From Eupeodes corollae (taxonomy: Eukaryota; Arthropoda; Insecta; Diptera; Syrphidae): a DNA stretch of 64,000 nucleotides. The stretch spans positions 210,121,578-210,185,577 of the forward strand of contig NC_079147.1 of NCBI RefSeq assembly GCF_945859685.1, read 5' to 3'. The first letter of the stretch is position 1. Every line of letters starts with the position of its first letter. Position numbers and translations under genes: made by a program. Shown in pieces: positions 21,468-32,033 of this stretch. A model generated the notes under the pieces. It ran no database searches. It worked only from the letters and a program-made list of their open reading frames with translations, and was not told the origin of the DNA.

Positions 21468-21747
21468 AGCCTAGTACATACTTCCTCGTGAAGTGAACGT
21501 TCGCAAGTGGAGAAAGTGAACTTTTGACATTGCTCACTGGTACACACTTGTGAGTACACGTTGTGAACATGAACAAACCAAATGTCAAAGCTTCACCAAC
21601 AGTTCCCGTACATTTTGCACGTGAATTGCCCGTGAACGAAAACTCTCCACTTTGTTCTCCACTCAGCTTCACGAGCAAGTTCACGGGTGAACCAAAAACT
21701 GAAATTTGTATGGGTTCACGAGATGGTTCACAAGTATGTACTAGGCT
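21468..21747. mobile_element. PIF/Harbinger-type MITE (280 bp)
   Basis: The ends AGCCTAGTACATACTT (21,468-21,483) and its exact reverse complement (21,732-21,747) form a 16-bp perfect terminal inverted repeat. Each end is flanked by TTA (21,465-21,467 and 21,748-21,750), the 3-bp duplication typical of PIF/Harbinger. The interior has many copies of GTGAAC/GTTCAC in both orientations and no transposase. It is a non-autonomous element; two Harbinger transposase fragments in the same window show that the superfamily was active in this genome. Confidence 0.85.
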
Positions 21748-22039
21748 TTACTCTTAATGCAATAATATTGAAGTCGAAGGTGGTATGCAATTTTTTGTCT
21801 ACAGTATTTTTGTAATAGGTTCAATAAGGAAGGCCAAAGAAAAGAGCCTTCCTGACGTTCCTTGAATTAGTATTAATAGGAATCTTTTCTAGACGATATG
21901 GTGAGTTTATGGATTCTATTAAAAGCTCATGTAGACAAAATATATCAGCGACTTTACAGCGTTTTTAAAGGGCTTTTAAATTAATAAGTTTAAAACGCTT
22001 TTCATAAGGTTTTAAGAATAAAATCATTGATAATAAGAG

Positions 22040-22600
22040 TTCTGATGGGGAGACTAGACTTGCCTAGCGTATGCAAGAAAAGGTCTTACAAAGATGGTGT
22101 ATAGGGATTTAGTGACATAGGGGTTCTAGAATTCTTTAGACTTACGTTTGAAGAAGCCAAGGGATTAGTTGACCTTGTTCATATTGCTTGTTTTCTTATG
22201 TACATGACTGTGTTACCGAGCCTGCATACATTTGATTTTATACATATTGACTTCCATAGAACTGATTATGACATTAATAACGTCGTTGATAGTTGAGATA
22301 AATAAATAGAGGACCAATGTGGCTCCCTTGAGGGGCTACTGAGTTTACATAAGTGAAATCGGAGATTGTGAACATGAAAACAACCTGGAAGGAACGATCT
22401 GAGCTAAACTGGTAACTGATTTTATCAAAGGCTTTACTAAAGTCTGTAGTGAAAAAGTCTACTTCATTCCCTCTCTCTACTTCGTTTAGAGTTTTGGGCA
22501 AAAATTCAATAAGATTAGTTGTATTTTATATGTCTTTTAAGAAGCCGTGTTGTTCGGAAGAAAAAATTGGTCTACAAATAAAACAGAGAGTCGTAGACAT
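22040..22600 (-). pseudogene. LINE reverse transcriptase fragment
   Basis: On the minus strand: QHGFLKDI, then FFTTDFSKAFDKI (first catalytic Asp region), and SVAPQGSHIGPLF. The palm continues in another frame as FISTINDVINVI, with the ADD motif not recognisable (degraded near 22,220). The fragment resembles LINE B1 (DFSKAFDR, APQGSHLGPLLF). Neither end of the element was found. Confidence 0.68.
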
Positions 22601-22949
22601 TGCTTTTGAAAAGCTTTATAATGTAAAGCTTTATAATTGAAAAAAAAAAAAACAACTACAATGGACCTGTAGAGTCGAAGAAGTTGAAGATTGTAAAGAT
22701 TTTAACCATTGGAAGCCATGTGTTTTTACAAATGAGGCTAAGATGACAAAGTTAATGTTCGGCCAAACGAAGAGCTCAAAGAAAAAATGGCGGTTGGGAA
22801 TGGTGTATGGCAGCTTTAGACCTAGCAAATTTACATTACCTTGGGATAATGGCCCAACAGATATACCTGAACATTTAAAAAATAAATGTACATACCAGCT
22901 CCAATTAGCTTGAAGATAGTTCTCAATTCTTTCAAGATAAAAAGAGGCT

Positions 22950-24314
22950 GCGATGCGACCCACACTGATAACTTTCCATCCCGTCTATCGATTTGTCTTG
23001 CTTAAAAGTTTGTATATACTCGTATCAATTTTTACAAAATTTTCGTACTTTTTTGTATAGATTTTATTTTTTATGAAAAAATGTACTGTTGGATTTTTAT
23101 ATAAAAATTACTGAATATCGAAAACAATATTTTCTGTAAATAAAATAATTTTGAAGGCAATATTTTTAATTTTTTGAAAAGCTATTTGAGTGGAAAGTAA
23201 ATTTTTACCAAGTTTTAGTATTGTTTTTTTTTTTTGTAAAATTTGTAAAAAAAACTGTCAATTCGATTTTTTTCAAAATTTTATCGCATGCTGAAAACAA
23301 TATTTCTTATAAGATAAATTTAGTTTGAAGCCAATATTTAAAATTTTTGAAAAGAAATTTAAATCGAAAATCAATTTTTTTGTTAATTTTTTTTCGGTTT
23401 TTAATTTTCTGTAAAAAAAAACTGTCAATTCGATTTTTTTTTAAATTTTACTGAATGTTGACAACATCATTTTTCGAAAGATGAAAGTAAATTAAAGCCA
23501 ATATCTTAAAGTTTTGAAAAGATGTTTGAGTTGAAATCAATTTTTATCAACTTTTATAAACTTTTTTTTAGGTTTTTATTTTTTGTAAAAAAAACTATCA
23601 ATTCGATTTTTTGCAACATTTTTGAGAATGTTAAAAGCAATATTTTTTATAAGATAAAATAAAGTAAAAGCCTAAATTTCAAGTTTTTGAAAAGATATTT
23701 GAATCGATTATCAATTTTTACAAACTTTGAGTAATGTTTTTTTTTAGATTTTTATAAAAAAAACTGTCAATTCGATTTTTCTCAAAATTTTATCAGATGT
23801 CAAAAACATTGTTCTTCGTTGCCCAAAATTGTTTTGAAGATGAAATCATATTTTCGTCGTAAAATTTTGGAAGTGACAATTTTTTTTAAATGATTTTTTT
23901 TAAAATATACTTCTTTGATATCACGTTACAAATTTACAATATGTTATAAAAAATTTAATTCAAGTCGCGTTTTTGGTTCGTAAGATATTTAGGGTTAACT
24001 AAAATGTTCACCTTTCTTTCAAACTGCTATGTTAAAAAAACCACCCACGCAATTTTCTTGAGAGCCCTTTCTGCATCTTTCTGCCTTATTATCTGCATAA
24101 CAATATTTATTTGAAATCGATATCTCTTCTGGCTCTTGAGCTATGGACGACGAAAAAAACGTCGCGAACGTACGAAGGTACGAACGTACGTTCACACGCA
24201 CGCACAGACATCTTTCTAAAAATCTTTTATTTCTACTCTAGTGACCTTGAAACGTCGAGAAATGTCAAAATTTTCAATTTGACAAATCGGACCCATTACA
24301 ATAACTTCTTATTT
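22950..24314 (-). repeat. Interspersed repeat R172, copy 2 (most complete)
   Basis: Read on the minus strand it starts near 24,314 with AAGAAGTTATTGTAATGGGT, then GACATTTCTCGACGTTTCAA, AGAAATAAAAGA and a palindromic GTACG cluster (24,166-24,208). A middle part follows, with CTCAAGAGCCAGAAGAGATA and ATCTTACGAACCAAAAACGC, then about four tandem units of roughly 172 bp (starts near 23,701, 23,530, 23,362 and 23,188). The end is ATAGACGG...GTTATCAGTGTGGGTCGCAT at about 22,960. Copies at 12.8 and 46.4 kb share the start, and copy 1 shares the end. No protein coding or TIR was seen. Confidence 0.78.
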
Positions 24315-24513
24315 GAAGTTAATAATGCAGATACCAGTGGCATGATGGTTAGTGCGTTGAACTGTCATGCAAGAGATCTTGGGTTCAATCCCTGCCTGTG
24401 CCACCTTAGGTTAGGTTAGGTTGGAGTGGCTGTCCAGATGTCATTGACACACGTAGACCTCAAGGGTCCATTGTGATACCATTAATGAGGTTACTCATGG
24501 GAGAGTAATGACT

Positions 24514-25473
24514 TTAAACAAACCATTTTGTACTTTTAATAAAGTTAGAGAGACGTTCTGTGTCAATCGTTGCCAGTTCACTGGTGTTATCGAAGAAGGG
24601 ATTATCGAGAAAGTAATTCCTTCTAATGGAGAGTGCTGGACATGTACATAGAAGGTGTTGGACTGTTTCTTCCTCCTCGTCCATGCAGATTCTACAGAAG
24701 TCATTTGTGTAGACCCCTAGCCTCAGAGCATGTCTGCATATGAGGCAGTGTCCCGTTATTACTCCAATTGTAGAGCTTATACTATGTCTGCTCAGTGATA
24801 TCAAGCCTTTTGACCGTTTTAAGTCAATACTTGGCCATATTTGCTTGGTTGCTAGGCAGGTGGTACTTTGTGACCATCTAGAATTTCTTGTTTCTAGAGC
24901 ATATTGCTTGAGAAGATATTTGCATGTAGCAAGTGGTGTTCCTATGTTATGTTTTTGTCTAACATAAGGCAGAAGTGTTCCGTTTTTGGCGAGCTCATCG
25001 GCTTTGCAATTTCCCGAAATGTCTCTGTGGCCCGGCACCCAAATGAGGTGATTGTTAAACTGTTTCGTCATCTCATTCAGAGATGATCGACAATCGTGGA
25101 CTGTTTGAGAGTTTGTGGAGACAGACGCGAGAGATTTAAGAGCGGCTTGGCTGTCTGAGAAGATTCGTATATCCTTACAAGATATAACGTTTTCTTTGAG
25201 CCTGGATAGTGCTTCTTTAATCGCCATTACTTCTGCCTGGAATGCACTACATTGATTGGGAAGTCTATAGGATAGACTGAGGTTCAGTTGTTCTGAAAAG
25301 ATACCACTTCCAACTCCGTCATCGGTCTTTGAACCGTCAGTATAGAAGTGTACCGCATTGTCTTCCAGGGGTCTCTCTTCTTCCCAGGAGGATCTTGAAG
25401 GGATGGACACATGGAATCTTTTATTAAATACCATTTTTGGGGTGGCATAGTCTAAGCGATCTGGGATAGATCT
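24514..25473 (-). pseudogene. Nested LINE: RNase H domain and zinc-binding C-terminus
   Basis: After the stop at 25,474 the frame stays open for over 300 residues. RNase H residues are all present: FYTDGSKTDDGVGSG (Asp), FQAEVMAIKEAL (Glu), RIFSDSQAALKSL (Asp) and WVPGHRDISGNCKADELA (His, Asp). A C-terminal CRICMDEEEETVQHLLCTCP is the usual C..C....E...HLL..CP zinc element. In the family RNase H removes RNA from the RNA/DNA hybrid during insertion. The domain looks chemically intact; the gene lacks a start and part of the RT. Confidence 0.88.
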
Positions 25474-26298
25474 TTAATTGTCAAGAATAGTAGTATGTCC
25501 AGTATTGTTACTGGTCCATTGAGAGGTGGCTCTAAGCCTTACACATGAGTTGGCAGCCACCTTTTTAGAAAAGATGTCAAGTGGTGTTAGGTTTAAAAGC
25601 ACTTCCAGTGCTGCGGTTGGTGTTGTGCGAAGTGCTCCTGTGATGCACATACCTGCTGACCGATGGACTTTGATGAGCTTATTTAGATTTACCATCTTGT
25701 CCAGTGCGGTCCACCATACGACGGCTCCATAAATGAGTATCGGCCTGATTACCGAAGTGTATAGCCAGTGGGTTATTTTTGGGGAGAAGCCACATTTTGA
25801 TCCTATGGCCTTTTTACAAGTAAAAAGCGCTACAGTAGCCTTTTTGACTCTTTCATCAATATTTGCCTTCCAATTTAGTTTTTTGTCTAAAATGAGGCCC
25901 AAATATTTTGCTTGATCGGAAAAGCTTAATGGTATTCCTCTAATCTTGGGTGGGCTAATCTGAGGAATTTTATATCTTCTCGAAAAGAGTATTAATTCTG
26001 TTTTGTGTGGGTTGAGGTCCAATCCACATTGCTTAGCCTGTTTAGGGCATTTTGTAGGAGTTCCGAGAGAATTTGGGGGTGCTTCCCAGATACGGATATC
26101 GCAACGTCGTCAGCAAACACCTTAAAACCCTCTGCTTCCAATGCTGTAAGTAGGTCGTTTACTACCATGTTCCATAAAAGAGGCGAAAATACTTCACCTT
26201 GGGGAGCGCCTCGATTCACCGATCTGGTGGTAGTAAAACTTCTCATGTTAGAAATTATTGTCCTGCTTTTGAGCATGAGACTTATAAGATCTATGATG
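25474..26298 (-). pseudogene. Nested LINE: reverse transcriptase palm and thumb
   Basis: Residues seen in order: NMRSFTTTRSVNRGAPQGEV followed by FSPLLWNMVVNDLL, FKVFADDVAISVSG (catalytic ADD intact), then in the next frame DLNPHKTELILFSRR, DQAKYLGLILDKKLNWKANI, RPILIYGAVVWWTAL and GALRTTPTAALEVLL. The last motif (C.TGA.RTTPT.ALE.LL..PL) is typical of RTs in the I/R1/LOA assemblage. The fingers are missing because of 5' truncation. The frame shift lies just before DLNPHK. Same transcript unit as the RNase H part. Confidence 0.88.
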
Positions 26299-26567
26299 CT
26301 GTGCCACCTTAATTTAAAAAAAAAATATTTTCGCGGGTACTGCCTCTTGCGAGGAATTGACAAATCCTTCAAGAGTAATTCTAGTCATGAAAAATTGCTT
26401 TCTCAAACTAGCCGTTCGGATTCGGCCTAAAATTGTAGGTCGCTTCCAATCCTGACAACAGTACTCGCACACAGGAATGGTTGAGAGTTGTAAGTCACTA
26501 TGCCTTGGTTCACACGGACTGTTGCGCCACCCCATTTGATTTGATTTGGGAAGTTAATAATTACAGA

Positions 26568-26765
26568 ACAAAGTCTACGTACACTAACTGTCTAAAAGTG
26601 ATTGAGATACTTCAGCAGCCAGTCTTAAACAAAATATTTTCGTCGGGATCATATGAAGGTCGAGGAATATTCCTACGTAATAGATAAAACATGAGTAAAA
26701 ACAACAATCCTTTCTAGTCTATTTCAGTGAATGGAATAAAAAGGATTCAAATTTATTCCAAAATA
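26568..26765. other. Short spacer
   Basis: Sequence between the SINE target duplication and the next LINE remnant. It may be the flank of R172 copy 2, but no match to the other copies was seen. Confidence 0.4.
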
Positions 26766-28240
26766 GACCTCACGTATGAGAAATACAAACTCTTAAGAGT
26801 GAAGGGATGCTTAAATTCCTTTGAATTTCTTCTAATCCTAACATAGAACTTGATTTGGCTACTAGATAGTCTGTGTGATTATTAAAATTGAACTTAGTGC
26901 CAAATATTACACCTAGATACTTTTTTTTTATTTTTGAAGAGTCGTATTTCCTAAAGTATGTATATTCAAAACTTAAAGGTGATGAACGAGGGCAGAATGT
27001 AAGACTTTTGACAAGTAGACACATTCAAAGTAGCTTCACACCAATCATTTAAATTGAATAAGCCTGTTTGTAACTTAAAACAATCTGATACATTTTTTAC
27101 GATGCAGTACATTTCCAAATCGTCAGCAAACATACTACATTGTTAATGAACACGAACATCTGGTTTATCATTGACAAGTAGAAGAAACAACAACGGGCCC
27201 AGATGAATTCCTTGGGGGACACCGAATGTAAACATAATAGCATCATAAAGCCTATTGCCAATACGAACGAATTGAGTTTGATCACTCAGACACGACTCAA
27301 ACGATTTCAATAGATTAGAGTTAAAACCATACCCTTGAAGCTTTCGAAGCAAAATATGATGATCAACTCAATCGAATGCTTTGGCAAAATCAGTATAGAT
27401 TACATCGCTCTGAAAACCTTTCTCCATTGTTTTAAGCACAAAATTAAAAAAAATTATAAGATTTGTGTTGGTAGATCTACCACTTTTATAAAAGTATAAA
27501 TTTCTTAAAAATCAACTTTTCGAAAAGTTTTGGGATAGCTGATATTTTACAAATTGGAAGATAGTTTTCGACATCATTTTTTGAATCTGCTTTGTAAATA
27601 GGAAATATAAAAGAATTTTTCCAACTTTAAAGAAATATGCTTGACTCAATAGACCGGTTGAATATAATGCCAAGTGGCAAAGCAATTGCCTCTGCGGTAT
27701 TTTTAAAAAGTATTGGTGGGAAACCTGCTTTTGTATCTAAAGTCAGCATATTTACCTCTTCTATAACTTCGTTTACCGAGATATATAAATTTCCAAAATT
27801 TAATGAATTGATTGAATTATTATGAAAAGATGTGTCTTGATTTGGAACCACATATACGGATTGAAAATATTTGGCAAACAAATTTCATACTGTTGAAAGA
27901 TTAGATGATGTAACCTCTAGATACTGCATTGTATTAGGAATACCCATAGACTTTTTCTTGTTGTTTATAAAACACCAAAAATATTTGGATTTGCTTTAAA
28001 GGGTTGTTTCAACTTTAAAAATATAATGCTAATACAGAAATTTACTGAGATAATCGAACTGCTTTTGAAGACTGCAATATTTTTGATACAATATTTCATT
28101 ATTTTTAGAATAAGGAATAATTTAAATGCTTTATTTTTACGGTTATTCAAATTAATCAATTCCTTGTTAAACCATGGCGGTTTATTTGGATTTTTTAAGC
28201 GAATTTTTGAAACATAAATTAATTTCATCTTTTAGCTTAG
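26766..28240 (-). pseudogene. LINE remnant B2: linker and reverse transcriptase
   Basis: On the minus strand from 28,228: RLKNPNKPPWFNKELINLNN and RKNKAF (linker), FAKYFQSVYV, VNEVIEEVNMLTLDTKAGFP, then KADSKNDVENYLPICKISAI with PKLFEKLIF (RT block NYRPI), FGVPQGIHLGPLLFLLLVND, and MFADDLEMY (ADD present). It ends with YLGVIFGTKFNFNNHTDYLV and SSSMLGLEEIQRN. At least five frame shifts or stops. It resembles LINE B1 in the palm. Endonuclease and the 3' end were not recognised. Confidence 0.78.
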
Positions 28241-28424
28241 AAGCATTCATAAGCATTACTTAATTCTAAATTGCTTAAAATATACAGCCAGCTTAAAGTA
28301 CACAGGTGATCAATAATATTTTTGCTCAATAAGACTTATTTTTGAACAACGTTTGCAGCAAATCGTTCAAATTTATTACCACATTAATTATCCAGTTAGT
28401 GCAACGCATCGAAGCAATTGATTG

Positions 28425-28505
28425 TTTTTTGAAACTTCGAGAAATGTCAGAATTTTCAATTCCACAGATTTGAGAACAACTTCCTATGGGATGTTTAAAA
28501 CAATT
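28425..28505 (-). repeat. Fragment of repeat R172 (start region)
   Basis: GAAACTTCGAGAAATGTCAG followed by AATTTTCAATT and ACTTCCTATGGGA correspond to GAAACGTCGAGAAATGTCAA and the following bases at 24,247-24,310, same orientation as copy 2. About 80 bp only. Confidence 0.62.
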
Positions 28506-29780
28506 CTGCCTTAAAAATTGCACTTCCAAGAATAGATATTAGTTTAACCTTACTCTTGTTTTTTAGACGGCACATCAAGAATGTGAAATGTATTTAAGAA
28601 GATGCTGGCCGTAATAAAAACAAGGCATTCAAATATCTAAGTAGTGTGATATGGCAAACTGGTTGCGTCAAAATCGATTTATTTTTGAAATATTATTAAA
28701 AAAAAACGTTTTTTCTTGGTCATTTTAGGGTTGCGGTTGCCACAGAAATATTAATGGTTCGTTAATGTTAAGCTTGTGCTATCAAATTTTAAAATCTCAA
28801 CACCACTTCCCAAACTATATAAGTAGGCAAAAATTAGATGTGTATCTTTTGTTGTTTGCACTTTTCATAACAATTTATAAAGATGATAATTATTCATTCA
28901 TTCGCAGCCGCCGCCACTGCTGTTACCACCTTTTCGTAGCGTATCATGACTCGCTTATCGCTTAAGCTGCATCTATCTTACGCATAATTAATTAAAATAC
29001 ATAAAAGAAGATAACATTACAAGTTTTACGCACGTCTTCTGTTCATGTAGTATAAGATCTGAAGATTGATGCATGTTTTGAGTTTTTTTTTATTTTGTTT
29101 GTAAAATTTGCAATTGTTGATTTTTAATCTTTTAAGTTTATTTTTGCAAAAAAAGAAAAAAAAACAAAAACTATTAACAGTGACATTTTATTTAATTTTC
29201 TGGTTGGTTTAATGGCTCGTTAAATTGGTTGCAAAATGCGTGTGTGAAGTGTCTATAGAGGCTTAAATTAATTTAAAAATTGTTAGTTTGTGCGATGTGT
29301 AATTGAAAAATCTAGTATTTGCACACTGTGCAGTAATTATTGTTATTATCTAAATTAATTGAATTTCATCATGCATAATGGGTACAAAATAGGTTAGGTA
29401 TATAAACTATACTATACATATTATTTATATAATTCATTTCAGTGTGGAAATAAATTGTTATTATATTTACTCAAATTATTTAAGTATAAAATGGTGCCAT
29501 CCAATTTAGTTTGATAGGTGATTTATTTAAAAGACGGAAGGAAGATGAAATTTGATGTTTTGTTAATTGAAAACAACGCAACGGTAGTTGTGGGTATTAT
29601 ATTTTTTCAAGGAAGACTTTAAATTAATGAGTTAGTTTCTTTATTTATGTTAAAAAACATACCATGAAACGTTTCCCTTAAAATTAGGTACACATAGTGT
29701 TGGACTGAAAATAAGCCCTTTTATAAATTAACACTAGTCCATGATGATGTTCCACACTTCTCTCTATGTAAAGTAGTGTA
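28506..29780. other. AT-rich stretch without recognisable features
   Basis: A short GC-richer patch (GCCGCCGCCACTGC, near 28,907) stands out but has no frame or motif around it. Nothing else was seen. Confidence 0.45.
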
Positions 29781-29912
29781 TAAGTGATGGTTAGTGCGCA
29801 GAACTGTCATGCCAGAGGTCTTGGATTCGATCCCTGCCTATGCCATCTAAAGTTTTTTTTTTACAGCGAGGAATTGACAAATTTTCCAAGAGTAATTCTT
29901 GTCATGAAAAAC
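29781..29912 (+). mobile_element. SINE family 1 fragment (head and start of body)
   Basis: GTGATGGTTAGTGCGCAGAA, then GGATTCGATCCCTGCCTATG (box B), then, after about 20 missing bases, GCGAGGAATTGACAAATT and AGAGTAATTCTTGTCATGAA. It matches the full copy at 63,116; the second half is absent. Confidence 0.8.
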
Positions 29913-30110
29913 TACGAAACGGAGTCAAGTACGTTTGGAATATAGGAATGGGAATATATTTATGAGGAAGAGTGAGGGTGACAATTTAGTAATAATTAAT
30001 TTTGATTTTGATAAATTATGAATATTGCGAATCCTATTCTTTCTTCAGTCCACAAATATTTGTGAAATTCCAGTTTTTTGTAGTTTTCCCAATAATTGGT
30101 TTTGTATTCA
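29913..30110. other. Spacer without recognisable features
   Basis: AT-rich, with no motif seen. Confidence 0.4.
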
Positions 30111-30158
30111 GCAAAACATCCGTAGTTCGAGAAAGCTCACATTGAGTCGCTTAAAAAA

Positions 30159-31560
30159 TTGCCAGTTATAATTGTGTTAACAGAGATTTTAGTTCTTGAA
30201 AGTGAAATAAGTCTTTATTATATACCGGGTTACGCGCTTTTTATTTGTTGCAACGAATCTTATTCGTCTGGAGGTGTTGCAATTTATATTGATGAGAGTT
30301 TGACTCACCAATGTTCAACAATAGAAATGTGTAGTGCTGATGTATTAAAGTTGTCATTTTGCTATCAAAATAAAAATATACCATGTTGTGTATATATAGA
30401 TTGCACTCGTTTAGTAAAAGTGTCTTCTTGGATGAAATCAATCAAATTCTTTGTAAATATAAAACTTGTTATTTAATTTTGATTGGTAACATTAAAATTG
30501 ATATTTTAGACACATCTGATAAAGATGTTGAAAATTATCTATTTCTTATGGCTTCAAATGGTCTCAAAGGTTACATTAAAGAGGCAACCTGCGTTACTTC
30601 CATTTCAAGTACTTGCTTTGACCACATTTTCTCGATTTAGGTCTGGAAAGTCAACCGAAGAAGCAATTCATCGACTTTGCAGTCAATTCTATGGCAGCTT
30701 GAATCATAATAATCCGTCTATGGCTCTATTTATTGATATGACTAAAGCCTTTGACATGGTTGATCATGATTTACTGCTAACTAAATTATTAAATTATATA
30801 TAAGAGTTCAAAAAGCAGTAGTTAATGGTGTAATGAGTGAAGCTCGATGTATAAAATCTGAAGCACCTCAGGGCTCCGTACCCGGTCCCTTGTTTTTTTT
30901 TCTGGTTTATATTAACACTCTCTTTAGGTTGCAGTTGAATGACCTTGTTACGGCTTTTGCGGATGAAATATCGTTTGCCTACCAGTCAAACTTAGACCAT
31001 AATTGTTACATTCAAATTGAAGAAGATTTCGAAATTCTAAGAAATTAGTTTTTGGTTCATAAGTTAATCCTTAGTGAAAAAACCAAAATAATGGCAACCA
31101 AAACTTCCAATCATCAGCTTTGCAATTATAATTTTATATTTTATGGTAGACTTTACATAGTTGTGGTAGACTTAATTTTCAAGCAGCTGTTTCTTGTTCC
31201 GATTTTTGTTTCAAAATTGATTCAGTGTACAGTTTTAAATATCTAGGAGTTAAAATTGATTTTAATCTTAACTGGAAAGATCATATTTTGTATATAAAAA
31301 AATATTTGATGCTCATTAATGCACTCTAAAATACAATATGGTTCATCTAGCTGGGGTGGTTCATATGCTAGTACTTTAAGACCCTTTTTGATTTCTCAAA
31401 AACATCTAATTAAAATCATTTGCAACAAAAATCGATTAACTGCAAGTTGGTCCTTATTCAAGGACTTGATAATTCTAGCTTTGATTTTTTATTTTCATTT
31501 TTACACTATCAAACCTATTTGTATTTGCGACGTAAAGAAAGCTTTGAATTCCTAAAAGAA
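30159..31560 (+). pseudogene. LINE C endonuclease and reverse transcriptase pseudogene
   Basis: Endonuclease: LVLESEISLYYIPGYALFIC, SSGGVAIYIDESL and, in another frame, CYLILIGNIKIDILDTSDKD (the GDFN position reads GNIK). Then directly FRSGKSTEEAIHRLC, MALFIDMTKAFDMVDHDLLL, CIKSEAPQGSVPGPLFFF and VTAFADEISFAYQSN, where the second Asp of ADD has become Glu. The thumb gives YLGVKIDFNLNWKDHILYIK, SKIQYGSSSWGGSYASTLR and LIKIICNKNRLTASW. The RT fingers are deleted between about 30,635 and 30,640. Confidence 0.8.
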
Positions 31561-31565
31561 TTCGA

Positions 31566-32033
31566 TCTACACGGAAAGAAGTGTATGGCATTTATGACAA
31601 TGCTAGCATGGCCTGGAGTCCAGTCTAGTATGGTCTGGTACCACAATCTTTGCTTGTAACACAAGGGCGCATAGTACGTTTGACGAGACAGCATTGCCTT
31701 CAGCCCCATACTGTATGGGAGCTGTCGCAATGCTGTTCTTGGCGTGATAATCGATATCCTTATTGGATTATAGTGTAAGTATAAGGGACATAATAATAAT
31801 GTATAGACTTTTCTGCTAGAAGCATTGTACATGCCGCCAGTCAGTATGGGCCTGACTCCCATACTGGCATTGGCGTATCGGCTATAACTATTGTCGACGT
31901 TACTATTCTCAATATGGCCAAATTAACTATGCTTACAACTTTTTATCCAATGGAAATCTTCTAAGCCATACAGTATTGCGTTCACACCGATACTGACATT
32001 GTAATATTCGCAATGTATTTCTTTCCGTGTAGA
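31566..32033. mobile_element. TIR element (468 bp), non-autonomous
   Basis: TCTACACGGAAAGAA at 31,566-31,580 and its exact reverse complement at 32,019-32,033 form a 15-bp perfect inverted repeat. Inside, CATACTG-type words recur in both orientations (CCATACTGTATGGGAGCTG, CAGTATGGGCC, CCCATACTGGCATTG, CATACAGTATTGCG, GATACTGACATTG). No transposase is coded. Target duplication is unclear (at most GA). It interrupts the LINE C C-terminal region. Superfamily cannot be assigned. Confidence 0.78.

Larger units (their letters stand above)
24409..26298 (-). mobile_element. LINE of the RNase H-bearing group (I/LOA-like), 5'-truncated, nested in the SINE
   Basis: A perfect 13-bp target-site duplication, CTGTGCCACCTTA, flanks it at 24,396-24,408 and 26,299-26,311. 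On the minus strand it begins inside the RT and ends with CCTAACCTAACCTAA instead of poly-A. The RT and RNase H reading frames are nearly intact: one frame shift near 26,005-26,020 and one in-frame stop (TAA, 25,474-25,476). It is among the youngest LINE insertions in the window, and certainly younger than the SINE around it. Confidence 0.9.
24334..26549 (+). mobile_element. SINE family 1 copy, split by a LINE
   Basis: The head (24,334-24,408) has GGCATGATGGTTAGTGCG and GGGTTCAATCCCTGCC, tRNA-like boxes A and B. The body resumes at 26,299 with CTGTGCCACCTTA and continues TGCGAGGAATTGACAAAT, AGAGTAATTCTAGTCATGAA and CACACAGGAATGGTTGAGAG to about 26,549. Outer flanks are near-identical: GAAGTTAATAATGCAGA (24,315-24,331) and GAAGTTAATAATTACAGA (26,550-26,567), a target-site duplication. 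Without the LINE the SINE is about 315 bp. It had landed in the 5' part of R172 copy 2. Confidence 0.85.

Noticed and set aside
24408..24425. Telomeric TTAGG sequence
   Set aside because: Only about three units, exactly at the 3' end of a LINE flanked by a target duplication; this is a LINE tail and not a telomere remnant.
24514..25434. A functional RNase H host gene
   Set aside because: It is the C-terminal domain of a LINE: in frame with the RT across one stop, followed by the LINE zinc tail and bounded by target duplications.
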